Notes: generated by a model from the letters alone, not told the origin. A stretch of 64,000 nucleotides of DNA from Brenneria izadpanahii (GCF_017569925.1 NZ_CP050854.1:2728001-2792000); one strand, 5' to 3'; positions 34,595 through 44,265 are shown, counted from the stretch's first letter. A program made the numbers and translations.

Positions 34595-35755
34595 ATGAGC
34601 ATCGAGACCCTGTTGAAACGTATCCAGACCGCCTACGAACTAGATATGCGGAACAAGCGGATAGCCGTCGAGGCGACGGATCTGCCGCTGTCCTATGAAT
34701 CCATCACTGACCAATGGTTAACCAATGTCCTTTGCCATCAGCATCCCGGCGCCAGGGTGTTGAAACACTATGTCGGCGCGCCGGATAATGGCTCTTCGAA
34801 CCGCCGCAAAATCCGAATCATCTATAACGATACCGGGCGCTCGCTCGGTCTGCCGGAGCAGCTATTCTGCAAAGCCTCCCAGGAACTACAAAACCGTATC
34901 GTTCTGGGAATATCGGGCGCCGCGCTGTCCGAAGTGCTTTTCTTTCGGGATATCCGTCCGCATCTGGACATTGAGGCTCCACATTGTTTCCATGCGCATA
35001 TAGATCCGGAATCTTTTAACTCGATTATCATCCTCAACGATCTGAGCGGCTCGGTTAGTCATTTCTGCGACCACAAAACCGTCATCTCCCGCACCCATGC
35101 TGAAAGTCAGATACAACTATTGGCGCGTCTGCACGGACGAGTCTACGCCATGACGCACCTACAGGCGGTGATCAAAGTACTACCGACCTGGCCGCAGTTT
35201 TTCGCCAATACCCTGGATATCGGCATAAAAGAAGGCTCCAGCAAGGGGTTTCTTGAAGCGGAATCGGTGATCCCCGAACGCTTGTACCGGCGCCACGCGG
35301 AAATCTGGCCGGCAACCCTGCAATCCGTCGCCTTTCACCAGAGTGCCGCGCATACCCTGACGCATGGCGACGTGCACTTGAAGAATTGGTACATCACCAG
35401 CAACGGCGAACTGGGGCTCTGCGACTGGCAATGCGGCGGCCGCGGTCATTGGGGACGCGATCTGGCCTATACCCTTTCCTGTTCTCTGGCGGTGGAAGAC
35501 CGACGAGCCTGGGAGCGAGATCTGGTGCGCCTGTACCTCAATGAACTGCACGCCGCGGGCGGTCCGAAGGTTTCCTTCGCCGAGGGTTGGAAAATCTATC
35601 GCCAACAGTTGATAAGCGCATTAACCTGGTGGACGGTGACCCTGACGCCGCCCCCCGGCTTTCCTGATATGCAGCCGCGGGATACCACGCTGGCGTTTAT
35701 CCACCGGATCGCCACCGCGATGGACGATCTGGATACCCTTGATGCATTTTGCTGA
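34595..35755 (+). CDS. Aminoglycoside-phosphotransferase/choline-kinase-like protein
   Basis: This 386-residue protein has the APH/ecdysteroid-kinase-like fold (DUF1679/EcKL-type). The catalytic loop HGDVHLKNWYI and the metal-binding GLCDWQ are visible near residues 265-290, with FCKASQELQN earlier, which carries a likely nucleotide-binding lysine. It may phosphorylate a small hydroxyl or amine compound. ATG 34595 has GAGGG 7 nt upstream; an upstream TTG (34529) is less likely. It stands alone after an AT-rich gap. The substrate is unknown; antibiotic resistance should not be assumed. Confidence 0.8.
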   Translation: MSIETLLKRIQTAYELDMRNKRIAVEATDLPLSYESITDQWLTNVLCHQHPGARVLKHYVGAPDNGSSNRRKIRIIYNDTGRSLGLPEQLFCKASQELQNRIVLGISGAALSEVLFFRDIRPHLDIEAPHCFHAHIDPESFNSIIILNDLSGSVSHFCDHKTVISRTHAESQIQLLARLHGRVYAMTHLQAVIKVLPTWPQFFANTLDIGIKEGSSKGFLEAESVIPERLYRRHAEIWPATLQSVAFHQSAAHTLTHGDVHLKNWYITSNGELGLCDWQCGGRGHWGRDLAYTLSCSLAVEDRRAWERDLVRLYLNELHAAGGPKVSFAEGWKIYRQQLISALTWWTVTLTPPPGFPDMQPRDTTLAFIHRIATAMDDLDTLDAFC

Positions 35756-35810
35756 TCCGGAGGTTCCCTTGATAGCTGAATCCTCCTGATTCCTAAGATT
35801 CAATCGCCTG

Positions 35811-35852
35811 CCGCCTTGCATAAATCCGCTCTGTCGAGTTGATGCAAGGCGG
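35811..35852. repeat. 10-bp perfect inverted repeat after the kinase-like gene
   Basis: CCGCCTTGCA (35811-35820) and TGCAAGGCGG (35843-35852) are perfect complements with a 22-nt loop, 56 bp after the stop codon. It may act as a transcript end or stabilising stem. No T run follows. Confidence 0.45.
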
Positions 35853-36046
35853 TGCCGTTGAGAATGATCGGCAATCATCGCTGACAAACCTTTAGGCTCT
35901 CTTCTTCACTGCGGAGGGAAAAGTTCTGCATTTTTAATGAGTTGAATTTTAACTCTGGCAAAAATGAGGCCGTGAGGGGTCATTAATGGCGATGTTCCGT
36001 ATTTCGTCATCAGCCTGCAACAACTAACGAAAATATTTAACTTTGT

Positions 36047-36073
36047 TAAAGATCGGCCGATGGTTTCCGATAG
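36047..36073 (+). promoter_or_regulatory. Sigma-28 (FliA) flagellar promoter for chemoreceptor operon
   Basis: TAAA (36047-36050), exactly 15 bp, then TCCGATAG (36066-36073) match the FliA consensus TAAA-N15-GCCGATAA at all four -35 bases and six of eight -10 bases. It lies 38 bp upstream of the MCP start. The second chemoreceptor in this window has a similar site, which supports both. Confidence 0.75.
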
Positions 36074-36111
36074 TTACCTATTATCTGCGGAAATATCACT
36101 GAGCCTCAAAA

Positions 36112-38085
36112 ATGCGAAAGAATTTGCCCATAACCCAAAACCTCTACATTTTTCCTGGCGATCAAACACTTATCTCCATCACCGACCTGCAAGGCAATAT
36201 CACCTACTGTAACTCGAATTTCATCAATGTCAGCGGCTTCACCAGCGAGGAACTGCTGGGCCAACCACACAATATCGTGCGTCATCCCGATATGCCGCAG
36301 GAAACCTTCCGCGACATGTGGGACACCATCAAGTCGGGCCTGCCCTGGACGGCGCTGGTAAAAAACCGGCGCAAAAATGGCGATTATTACTGGGTTCGCG
36401 CCAATGTCACTCCGGTGCGCGATGGCGATCGCACCATCGGTTTTCTATCCGTGCGCTCGCGGGCGCCCGATGAGGAGATAGCCGCCGCCGAGAAACTGTA
36501 CGCCGTCATGCGCCGGGAGGCGGAACTAGGCCGCCGGCGTCATACCCTGCATCGCGGGCAACTGGTGCGCCGTACCCTGACGGGAAGGATCGCGCGCGGA
36601 CTCAGTCCAGGGCTGCGCGGCCACATTATAGTTATCAGCGTGCTGGCGGCCGGCGGACCGCTGCTGGCTCAAGTCGCCGGCGCGCCGCTATGGGGCGCGG
36701 CTGCCGCGGCGGCGGGCTGCGCGGCGCTCTCCGCCTGGCTGCTGATGCGTCAGACCATAACGCCGCTGCGTCAGGTGGTGAGCGTCGCCAACCTGATGGC
36801 GGGCGGCGATCTGACGCGCTTCGTTCCGGTGACCGGACGCGGCGAAATCGCCCAAATCCAGCTGGCGTTGGCTCAGCTCAATGTCTCAGTGCGCACAGTG
36901 GTGCGGGACGTGCGCCATGAAGTGGCTAACCTGCTGGGCGGCACCCAGGAGATCGCCAACGGCAACAAAGACATGGCGACCCGCACCGAGACCCAGGCCG
37001 GCAGCCTGGAGCAGACCGCCGCCGCCATGGAACAGATTTATCGCACCATTCAGCAAACCACCCAGTTGGCCAACGACGGCGCCCAGCATGCCCGGCACAC
37101 CGCCGAGGCGGTATTGCGCAGCGATGACGCGGTGCAAAGCGTGGTGAACACCATGCAGGCTATCGAAGAGTCGTCGCGGCGCATTCAGGATATCATCCAG
37201 GTGATCGAAGGGGTCGCTTTTCAAACCAATATCCTGGCGCTGAATGCCGCGGTGGAAGCCGCGCGCGCCGGGGAAAAAGGCAAAGGCTTCGCGGTGGTGG
37301 CGACGGAAATCCAGGCGCTGGCGCAGCGTACCGCCAACGCGGCCAAAGAGGTGCGCGGCCTGATCGAAGAATCGGGCGCGCGGGTGGATGAAGGCAGCCA
37401 GCGCGCCGCCGATGCCCTGAATCGCATGCAGGGCGTGACCGACGCCGTAAGTCAGGTAAGCGCCATGCTGGAACAGATCAATACCGCCGCACGCGAACAG
37501 TCCGTCGGCGTCGGTCAGGTGAACGGCGAAATCGCCGGCCTGGACGCCATCACGCAGCAGAATGCCACCATGGTGGACGATCTGGCTTCCGCGGCCAATG
37601 CCCTCAACCGGCAGGTCGCGCTGGTGCACAATACCATCCGGGTGTTTCGTCTTACCGAGCGTGACACCACGCTGGCGGAAGTGGATTCCGGCGAACTGCG
37701 CCTGGCCCAGAAGCGCGACGTCATCGGCGAAGACGGACGCCTCGACTTCGGACAGGCCATCGCCAACCACCGGCAGTGGCGCGTCACGCTGCGCAATGCC
37801 ATCAACCGCAAGCTGGTGCTGGATACCAAGGCCGGACGCGACGATAGCTGCGCCCTGGGCGCTTGGCTAAACGGCCCAGGCAAGGCGCAGCGGGGAGGCA
37901 CGCCGGAATATGAAGCGCTGGTCAACGCCCACCGGGCGTTTCACAGCGAAGTGGGCGCGGTGGTCGACCTGATCAACCGCAAAAAGATGAGCGAGGCGGA
38001 ACAAAAGCTGAGCACCAGCCAACCGCTGTACGATCGCGGCCAGAAATTGGTACAGGCGATCCATGCGCTGTCGGGTGACGCATGA
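36112..38085 (+). CDS. Chemoreceptor with PAS, HAMP, MCP and zinc-binding CZB domains
   Basis: This is a 657-residue methyl-accepting chemotaxis protein with Aer-like topology. It has an N-terminal cytoplasmic PAS domain (residues ~20-120; TDLQGNITYCNSNFINVSGF), two adjacent hydrophobic segments (~168-210) forming a hairpin, HAMP (~211-265), and a signalling domain (~270-510; hairpin tip [25 protein letters not shown]). The C-terminal CZB domain (~545-645; ANHRQW, DSCALGAWLNGPG, HRAFHSEVG) has candidate zinc ligands His/Cys/His/His. CZB domains sense zinc or hypochlorite. No CheR pentapeptide is present. A FliA promoter precedes it, and its stop overlaps the receiver gene by 4 bp. Confidence 0.93.
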   Translation: MRKNLPITQNLYIFPGDQTLISITDLQGNITYCNSNFINVSGFTSEELLGQPHNIVRHPDMPQETFRDMWDTIKSGLPWTALVKNRRKNGDYYWVRANVTPVRDGDRTIGFLSVRSRAPDEEIAAAEKLYAVMRREAELGRRRHTLHRGQLVRRTLTGRIARGLSPGLRGHIIVISVLAAGGPLLAQVAGAPLWGAAAAAAGCAALSAWLLMRQTITPLRQVVSVANLMAGGDLTRFVPVTGRGEIAQIQLALAQLNVSVRTVVRDVRHEVANLLGGTQEIANGNKDMATRTETQAGSLEQTAAAMEQIYRTIQQTTQLANDGAQHARHTAEAVLRSDDAVQSVVNTMQAIEESSRRIQDIIQVIEGVAFQTNILALNAAVEAARAGEKGKGFAVVATEIQALAQRTANAAKEVRGLIEESGARVDEGSQRAADALNRMQGVTDAVSQVSAMLEQINTAAREQSVGVGQVNGEIAGLDAITQQNATMVDDLASAANALNRQVALVHNTIRVFRLTERDTTLAEVDSGELRLAQKRDVIGEDGRLDFGQAIANHRQWRVTLRNAINRKLVLDTKAGRDDSCALGAWLNGPGKAQRGGTPEYEALVNAHRAFHSEVGAVVDLINRKKMSEAEQKLSTSQPLYDRGQKLVQAIHALSGDA

Positions 38086-38462
38086 CGGCGTTGCGGGTGC
38101 TGGTTGTGGATGACGATGTGCTGAATCTGCGTATCGCCGCCCGATTGCTGCGCGAACTGGGGCATTCCGGCGCGCTGGCGGGAGACGGCGAAAAAGCGTT
38201 GCAACTGGTGCGGCGGCAGCAGTTCGACCTGATGCTGTTGGACATCAACATGCCGAAGCTGAGCGGCGAGGATACGCTGCGCGCGCTGCGCACGCAGGAG
38301 CGGCGCGCCGGCGCGCCGAGCCTTCCGGTACTGATGGTATCCGGACACCGCGGCGAGGAGACGCAGCGCCATTTTCTGGATCTCGGCGCCAACGGCTTTT
38401 TGGAAAAACCACTTGCTCTGACGGCGTTACAGGCGGAGCTGGCGCAACTGGGCGGGAACTAA
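38082..38462 (+). CDS. Stand-alone response-regulator receiver domain
   Basis: This 126-residue single-domain receiver is CheY-like in size. The acidic pocket VVDDD (residues 8-12), the phosphoacceptor Asp 54 in MLLDINMPKLSG, the Thr/Ser at VSGH and the Lys in EKPLAL are visible. No output domain follows. Its ATG overlaps the stop of the chemoreceptor (ATGA), and the hybrid kinase follows 6 bp later, so all three are translated together. It may accept phosphate from the HPt domain of the kinase and act by protein contact. Whether it contacts the flagellar motor is unknown. Confidence 0.92.
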   Translation: MTALRVLVVDDDVLNLRIAARLLRELGHSGALAGDGEKALQLVRRQQFDLMLLDINMPKLSGEDTLRALRTQERRAGAPSLPVLMVSGHRGEETQRHFLDLGANGFLEKPLALTALQAELAQLGGN

Positions 38463-38468
38463 ACCGAC

Positions 38469-41400
38469 ATGGCTGCTTTCTGGTGGGGAGCCGCGACGTC
38501 CGCGGCGATAACGCTATTGCTGGCGGCGCTGTACCGGTACGGTTTTCGCCGCGGCGATCTGACCGATATGAGTCACATGGTCGGTATGATGCGGCTGCGC
38601 AGCGACGCCGCCTGCCTGCTGCGTCCGGATGGCCGGGTGATGTGGGTTAATCAGGCCTACGGCGATACCACCGGTTTCGGCGCCGAGGATCTGGCGGATC
38701 GCCATTGGCCCGGCTTCCTAAGCCAACAGGCGGCGGACGACGCGCCGGTGGCCGCCATCGAAAACGCCATTACCGGGCGGCGCGAACTGCGTATCGACCT
38801 GATGTTTCGCTTGGCCAGCGGCGAGGCGCGCTGCATGATTGTGGAATTGCATCCGCTGCGTAAACCGGCGAACCGCCTTATTCCGCGGCTATCCAGGCGG
38901 ACGTTCACCGGTTATCTGGTGGTACAGGTGGATATCGACCAGCAGCGCCGCGAACGCAAGATGACGCAACTCGCGCTGCGCGACCGCCAGGCAGTTCTGG
39001 ATATTCTCGACCGTTACGCCATCGTCAGCGAAACCGATTTGCAAGGGCATATCACCAAGGTCAATGACCGTTTTCTGGAAGTCAGCGGCTACCGCGCCGA
39101 TGAGGTGATCGGACGCCACCACAGCATGTTCAGATCCGGCATCCATGACCGATCGTTCTGGCGCAATATGTGGAGCACTATCGCCCGCGGCGATATCTGG
39201 CACGGCGAAATCTGCAACCACGCCAAGGACGGTTCGCTCTACTGGCTGGACAGCGTCATTGCGCCCATGCTGGGAGCAAGCGGCCGTCCGGTGAAATACA
39301 TGTCGATCCGCACCGACATCACGCCGCTGAAGCTCAGCCTCGATATGCTGGAACGCACCGGCAAAATCGCCGGCGTCGGCGGCTGGTACTACACCCCGGA
39401 GAGCAAAACGCTCTATCTCACCAAAGGCGCGGGCAATCTGCTGGGGCTTTCCGACGCCGACCACATAATGTGTCTGGACAAGATGCAGACCTTAATGCCG
39501 CGCATCATGCGCCGGCAGTGGCCGGCTTACCGCGATCTGATCCGCCATACCATGGAGAGCGGCGAACCGTTCACCCAGGAGATGCCGCTCACCCTGATAA
39601 ACGGCCGGACGCTCTGGGTCAACCTGAGCGGAGAGGTAGAATATCTGCATGGCAAGCCGTACCGGCTGGTGGGCGCGGTACAAGACATCAGCGCCCAGGT
39701 GGAGGCGCGGCTGCGCGTCGAATCCAGCGAGCGGCTGCTGAGATCGGCTATCGATGCGCTGGACGAGTCGTTTGCCTTGTATGACGCCGGCGATCGGCTG
39801 GTGCTCTGCAATGACCGCTATCAGGATATGTTTGGCGATAAAGGCCATCGGATAAAACCCGGCATCTCCGTCGAGCAGGTGATACAACTGGCGATTGAGA
39901 CGAACACCAGCCTGGATGCCGAAGGCATTGAAAGATGGCGTCAGCATCAACTCGATCTATGGCGGCGGCACGTCCACCATCAGCAGGTGAAGCTCAATGA
40001 CGGGCGCTGGCTTAAACGCGTTGGCGTCACCACCGTAGACGGCATGCGGGTGCTGTTCTGGATCGACGTCACCGATCTGCACCAGGCGCTGGAAGACGCC
40101 GACGCCGCTTCACGCAGCAAAAGCCATTTCTTGGCCAACATGAGCCACGAAATCCGCACGCCGATGAACGCCATCATGGGCATGATGCAGTTGATCGAGC
40201 ATACCGCCATCAACACCGAACAGCGCGACCTGTTGCGAAAAATGGAGCGGGCGGCGCGTTCGCTGCTGGACATCCTCAACGATATTCTCGACTTCTCCAA
40301 AGTCGAAGCCGGCATGATGCTGCTGGATACCGAGCCGTTCAAACTGGCGGATCTGCTGACGGATGTCTCAACCATCTTATCCGGCACGCTGAGCGGCAAA
40401 CGGTTGGAGCTAGTGTATGAGCTAGATCCCGGCATTCCGCCGTTGCTGCTGGGAGATGCGCTGCGGCTCAAACAGATCCTGATCAACCTGGGCGGCAACG
40501 CGGTAAAATTCACCGCCAAAGGCGAAGTAAGAATACAACTGCGCGTATTGCAATACGGCGAACAAGGCGTACTGCTGGAATTCGCCGTGCAGGACAGCGG
40601 TATCGGTATCGGCGCGGACGCCACAGCGCATATCTTTACCGGCTTCAGTCAGGCGGAAGCCTCTATTTCACGCCGCTATGGCGGCACCGGCCTGGGGTTG
40701 GCCATCAGCCACCGGCTGGTGTCGCTGATGGGCGGTCAGCTACAGGTGCAAAGCAAAATAGGCCGCGGCAGCCGCTTCTGGTTCCAGATTTGGCTGCAAC
40801 CGGTGAAAAAGATTTCAGAGAAAATTTTTGACGCGCCGTCGATAACCGGGCATCAGGACGACGGCCAGACGGTAAACGGCGCCCTGCCGGGGGAAAACCA
40901 TCGGGCATTGCTGCTGGAACCGCATCCGGCGTCCCGTTCGGCGATCGGTAAGCTGCTGGAAAACTACGGCGGTTGGCAGGTGGTTGCCGGCAACGATGTG
41001 CCTTCCGCGCTGACGACGCTCGACGTAGAGCCGCAACCGACGCTGGCGCTGCTAAGCGTGGATGCCCCGGACTACCAGCAGTTGCTGGCGCGGCTGCGCG
41101 CTACACCTAACCCGCCGGCGATCCTGCTGCTGTCGTCGACCCCCTGCCCGCCGCGCGACGGCCTGCCGATACTGTGCAAACCGATCACATTTTCCATGAT
41201 TTGGAACGCCATTCAGGGCAAACACCAACAGGATCCCGCCGACGCGCCGGCGCAGCAACACCGGCTGGCGGGGCTCCGGCTGCTGCTGGTGGAAGATAAC
41301 GAAATCAATCAGGATGTGGCGATCCGGATGCTGGCGCGGGAAGGCGCGCAGGTCAGCGTGACGAGCAACGGTTTACAGGGCGTTCAGGCGCTGGACGCCG

Positions 41401-42296
41401 CGCCAGACGCCTACGATCTGGTTCTGATGGATATGCAAATGCCGATAATGGACGGTTTGCAGGCTACGCAGACGATACGCAGTGAACCGCGCTTCGACCG
41501 GCTGCCGATCATCGCCATGACCGCCAATGCCATGCAGTCGGACCGGGAAGACTGCCTGAACGCGGGGATGAACGGCCATATCGGCAAACCGTTCCATATG
41601 GAGGAACTGATAGACATCATTCTGCGCCATATCGGGCGCTTGCCCGCCACCGCCTCTCCCTCTCCAGCGCCGCATAAACCATCTTGCGCGCCAGCGATGG
41701 AAACCGAGCTGGATGCGGAAAACGCCCTGCTGCGACTGGGGCAGGATCGGGCGTTCTATAGCCAGCTACTGCATAATTTCGCCCCGGCGGCCCGGAAGCT
41801 GACGCAACGCATCATTCAGGCGCTGGAGGAAGGGGATGCGGCGCAAACGCGCGATGCGGCGCATCAGCTCAAAAGCATCGCCGCCGCCAGCGGCGCCCTC
41901 CAGTTGACGGCCGTTTGCGCCGCCGTCGAACAACTGGCGAGAAACGGCGAAGATCGTCCGGCGCTGGAGCGGCAGGCGGCGGCGCTGCCCGAAACGCTGA
42001 CGCGCGCGCTGGCGGCGCAGCAGACGTGGCTGCGGCGGCATGGCGACGCAGAAAAAGAGCATGCGCGCAGGGATGACGGCGTAACGGCCACAGATGACGG
42101 CACGCTGGGGACGGATTTGGCGGAACTGGCCGCTGCGTTGCAGGCCAGCGATATGGTTTCGTTAGACCTGTTCGATACCCTGCTGGCCCGCCATCGCGAT
42201 CGCCTCGGTCCGCAGATTCAACCGCTGTGCGACGCCATGAACGCCTTCGATACCGATGCCGCCCTCGCCATTATTCAGGAGTTGCAAAACCGGTAA
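38469..42296 (+). CDS. Hybrid sensor histidine kinase with multiple PAS, receiver and HPt domains
   Basis: This 1275-residue kinase has one N-terminal membrane helix (~3-24) and no periplasmic domain. About four PAS-like regions follow (~40-140, 170-290, 295-415, 425-535; for example TDLQGHITKVNDRFLEVSGY). HisKA has His 560 (MSHEIRTPMN), and HATPase is at ~670-785 (LINLGGNAVKFT, DSGIGIG, GGTGLGLAIS). A degenerate receiver (~830-920, lacking the phospho-Asp) is followed by a true receiver (Asp 988 in LMDMQMPIMDG), then an HPt with His 1132 (AHQLKSIA). Phosphate can thus relay internally to HPt and probably to the preceding stand-alone receiver. The protein has no DNA-binding output. Confidence 0.93.
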   Translation: MAAFWWGAATSAAITLLLAALYRYGFRRGDLTDMSHMVGMMRLRSDAACLLRPDGRVMWVNQAYGDTTGFGAEDLADRHWPGFLSQQAADDAPVAAIENAITGRRELRIDLMFRLASGEARCMIVELHPLRKPANRLIPRLSRRTFTGYLVVQVDIDQQRRERKMTQLALRDRQAVLDILDRYAIVSETDLQGHITKVNDRFLEVSGYRADEVIGRHHSMFRSGIHDRSFWRNMWSTIARGDIWHGEICNHAKDGSLYWLDSVIAPMLGASGRPVKYMSIRTDITPLKLSLDMLERTGKIAGVGGWYYTPESKTLYLTKGAGNLLGLSDADHIMCLDKMQTLMPRIMRRQWPAYRDLIRHTMESGEPFTQEMPLTLINGRTLWVNLSGEVEYLHGKPYRLVGAVQDISAQVEARLRVESSERLLRSAIDALDESFALYDAGDRLVLCNDRYQDMFGDKGHRIKPGISVEQVIQLAIETNTSLDAEGIERWRQHQLDLWRRHVHHQQVKLNDGRWLKRVGVTTVDGMRVLFWIDVTDLHQALEDADAASRSKSHFLANMSHEIRTPMNAIMGMMQLIEHTAINTEQRDLLRKMERAARSLLDILNDILDFSKVEAGMMLLDTEPFKLADLLTDVSTILSGTLSGKRLELVYELDPGIPPLLLGDALRLKQILINLGGNAVKFTAKGEVRIQLRVLQYGEQGVLLEFAVQDSGIGIGADATAHIFTGFSQAEASISRRYGGTGLGLAISHRLVSLMGGQLQVQSKIGRGSRFWFQIWLQPVKKISEKIFDAPSITGHQDDGQTVNGALPGENHRALLLEPHPASRSAIGKLLENYGGWQVVAGNDVPSALTTLDVEPQPTLALLSVDAPDYQQLLARLRATPNPPAILLLSSTPCPPRDGLPILCKPITFSMIWNAIQGKHQQDPADAPAQQHRLAGLRLLLVEDNEINQDVAIRMLAREGAQVSVTSNGLQGVQALDAAPDAYDLVLMDMQMPIMDGLQATQTIRSEPRFDRLPIIAMTANAMQSDREDCLNAGMNGHIGKPFHMEELIDIILRHIGRLPATASPSPAPHKPSCAPAMETELDAENALLRLGQDRAFYSQLLHNFAPAARKLTQRIIQALEEGDAAQTRDAAHQLKSIAAASGALQLTAVCAAVEQLARNGEDRPALERQAAALPETLTRALAAQQTWLRRHGDAEKEHARRDDGVTATDDGTLGTDLAELAAALQASDMVSLDLFDTLLARHRDRLGPQIQPLCDAMNAFDTDAALAIIQELQNR

Positions 42297-42457
42297 CGGC
42301 GGCGTCCCTGCCGAGAGACCGCCTCGTTTCAATAGCGCCGGCCCGGCGGCGGCATTTAGCCGCAGCCCTGATTCGTAGGACGGCGGAGCTTGATCCTCCA
42401 GCGTCGGGCGCGTGCTGCGACATCGCAGGAAATGGCGGCTTTACCGCGCACGAAACC

Positions 42458-42492
42458 GTCTCTTAGCCCGTATAAGAATGTGGCTAAGAGAC
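42458..42492. terminator. 11-bp perfect stem between convergent kinase and chemoreceptor genes
   Basis: GTCTCTTAGCC (42458-42468) and GGCTAAGAGAC (42482-42492) are perfect complements with a 13-nt loop in the 214-bp gap between convergent genes. The position suits a bidirectional transcript end, but no T runs follow, so this is tentative. Confidence 0.4.
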
Positions 42493-42510
42493 CGGCTAAC
42501 GACCAATAAA

Positions 42511-44073
42511 TCAGCCCTGATGCGCCAGGGCCGGCAGATAATCGGCGGATTCTTCCGTCCGGAAGCGGTCTACCGTGCGCGATAGCTCCTGCGCCTGATC
42601 GCTCAGCGATTTGGCCGCAGCCAGGGCTTCCAGCACCAGCGCCGCGTTCTGCTCCGTACTCTGATCCATTTGCGATACCGCCTGATTAACCTGTTTGATG
42701 CCTGAGCTTTGCTCTTCGCTGGCCGCGCTGATTTCCGCCACCATCGCGGTAACGCGCTGCACGCTTTCGACGATTTCACTCATGGTGGAACCGGCGTGTT
42801 TCACCAGATCGGTTCCCTCCGTGACCTTGGACACCGAATCATCTATCAGACCTTTGATCTCTTTAGCGGCGGACGCGGAACGCTGCGCCAACGTGCGCAC
42901 CTCGCTCGCCACCACCGCGAAGCCTCTCCCCTGCTCTCCGGCGCGCGCCGCCTCCACCGCGGCATTCAGCGCCAGGATATTGGTCTGGAAGGCGATACTG
43001 TCGATCACCCCAATGATATCCACCACTTTACGCGACGAGGCGTTGATCGAATCCATGGTATCCACCACCTGCCTGACCACCGAACCGCCGCGTCCGGCCA
43101 CTCCGGAAGCGGACTGCGCCAACTCATTGGCGTGACGCGCATTCTCCGCATTGTTTTGCACGGTGGCGGTCAGTTGCTCCATAGCCGACGCGGTCTGCTC
43201 CAGCGCGCTGGCCTGCGACTCGGTGCGGGATGACAGATCTTCGTTGCCGGAAGCGATCTGCATTGACGCGGTGGTGATGGAATTGGTGCTGCTGCGCACC
43301 TGGCTTACCAACAGGGAGAGGTTATCGCGCATGGCGCGAATGGCGTACAGAATGCTGCTCTGGTCGCCGGATCGGGTCTGCACGTCCACCGTTAGATTGC
43401 CGTCGGCGATCTGACGCACCACATTAACCGCGTATTGCGGCTCGCCGCCCAACTGGCGCAAAAGGGTGCGCAGCATGTTCCATGCCAGCAGAGCGATCGC
43501 CACCAGCAGCGCCGCGACAATGGCCAACAGCCGGAGGGCGTTATGCCAGAATGTCTGCTGAATGTCATCGATATAGTCGCCGGTGCCGATGATCCAGTCA
43601 TAGGGTTCGAAGTGGGTGATAATGTAAATTTTATCAACCAGTTCCTGAGCGCCGGGACGCATGCCCTTGCCCTGCGTCATGCCGAAGGCCTTCCCTTGCA
43701 GAGCCGCGCGGTTGCGCACCCCGGCTTCCCGGCCGCCATTCGCATCAACGATGCCGACGCGATTGGCGTCGGGGTGTACATAGTTCACATCGTCGCTGTA
43801 GCCCAGCACAAAGAAATAGCGATTACCCTGATGAAAACTGCCGATGGCGCGCTTGGCTTCGTTCAGCGCATCCTCATGCGAAAGCTGGCCGGCCTTCTCC
43901 CGCTCATAGGTTTTTTGCGCTGAAGCCTTGGCCAATTCCACCAGCGTGGTAAGTTGCCCGATACGCTCTTTCATCATCGACGAATACAAGGTATTTAATG
44001 CTACGGCCGAAAGAGCCAATAATCCCAGTAGCATTGCACCGCACAACAGTATAATTCGAGTTTGTAGTTTCAT
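42511..44073 (-). CDS. Chemoreceptor with single-Cache periplasmic domain
   Basis: This 520-residue methyl-accepting chemotaxis protein has an N-terminal membrane helix (~8-30) and a periplasmic single-Cache domain (~35-180; [34 protein letters not shown]). A second helix (~185-205), HAMP and a signalling domain with hairpin tip [25 protein letters not shown] complete it. ATG 44073 (MKLQTR) is preferred because GAGA lies 6 nt upstream. No CheR-binding pentapeptide is seen at the C-terminus (PALAHQG). A FliA-type promoter lies at 44239-44265. Single-Cache chemoreceptors often sense organic acids; the ligand is unknown. Confidence 0.93.
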   Translation of the reverse strand: MKLQTRIILLCGAMLLGLLALSAVALNTLYSSMMKERIGQLTTLVELAKASAQKTYEREKAGQLSHEDALNEAKRAIGSFHQGNRYFFVLGYSDDVNYVHPDANRVGIVDANGGREAGVRNRAALQGKAFGMTQGKGMRPGAQELVDKIYIITHFEPYDWIIGTGDYIDDIQQTFWHNALRLLAIVAALLVAIALLAWNMLRTLLRQLGGEPQYAVNVVRQIADGNLTVDVQTRSGDQSSILYAIRAMRDNLSLLVSQVRSSTNSITTASMQIASGNEDLSSRTESQASALEQTASAMEQLTATVQNNAENARHANELAQSASGVAGRGGSVVRQVVDTMDSINASSRKVVDIIGVIDSIAFQTNILALNAAVEAARAGEQGRGFAVVASEVRTLAQRSASAAKEIKGLIDDSVSKVTEGTDLVKHAGSTMSEIVESVQRVTAMVAEISAASEEQSSGIKQVNQAVSQMDQSTEQNAALVLEALAAAKSLSDQAQELSRTVDRFRTEESADYLPALAHQG

Positions 44074-44238
44074 TATATTTCTCTTCAATATATTGCACGT
44101 AAATCAGGCTATCCGCCGCACAGCGCGCAGGCCTTCCCGATCGGAATACGGGAAGTTTGCGCGCCGGATGATCGTCTTCCACGGCCTACCTGTGAGGATA
44201 TTCTTGAAGCATAAAGATTGATGACATGTCACTGAATG

Positions 44239-44265
44239 ATATCGGCATTGATTTGGAATGCTTTA
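44239..44265 (-). promoter_or_regulatory. Sigma-28 (FliA) flagellar promoter for the Cache chemoreceptor
   Basis: On the minus strand TAAA (44265-44262), exactly 15 bp, then GCCGATAT (44246-44239) match the FliA consensus at 11 of 12 bases. The transcript would start near 44231, leaving a ~155-nt leader before ATG 44073. This argues against a real gene in the overlapping plus-strand frame 44226-44552. Confidence 0.8.

Noticed and set aside
36886..37770. 294-codon minus-strand frame
   Set aside because: Antisense shadow of the chemoreceptor signalling domain, caused by GC-rich codon use.
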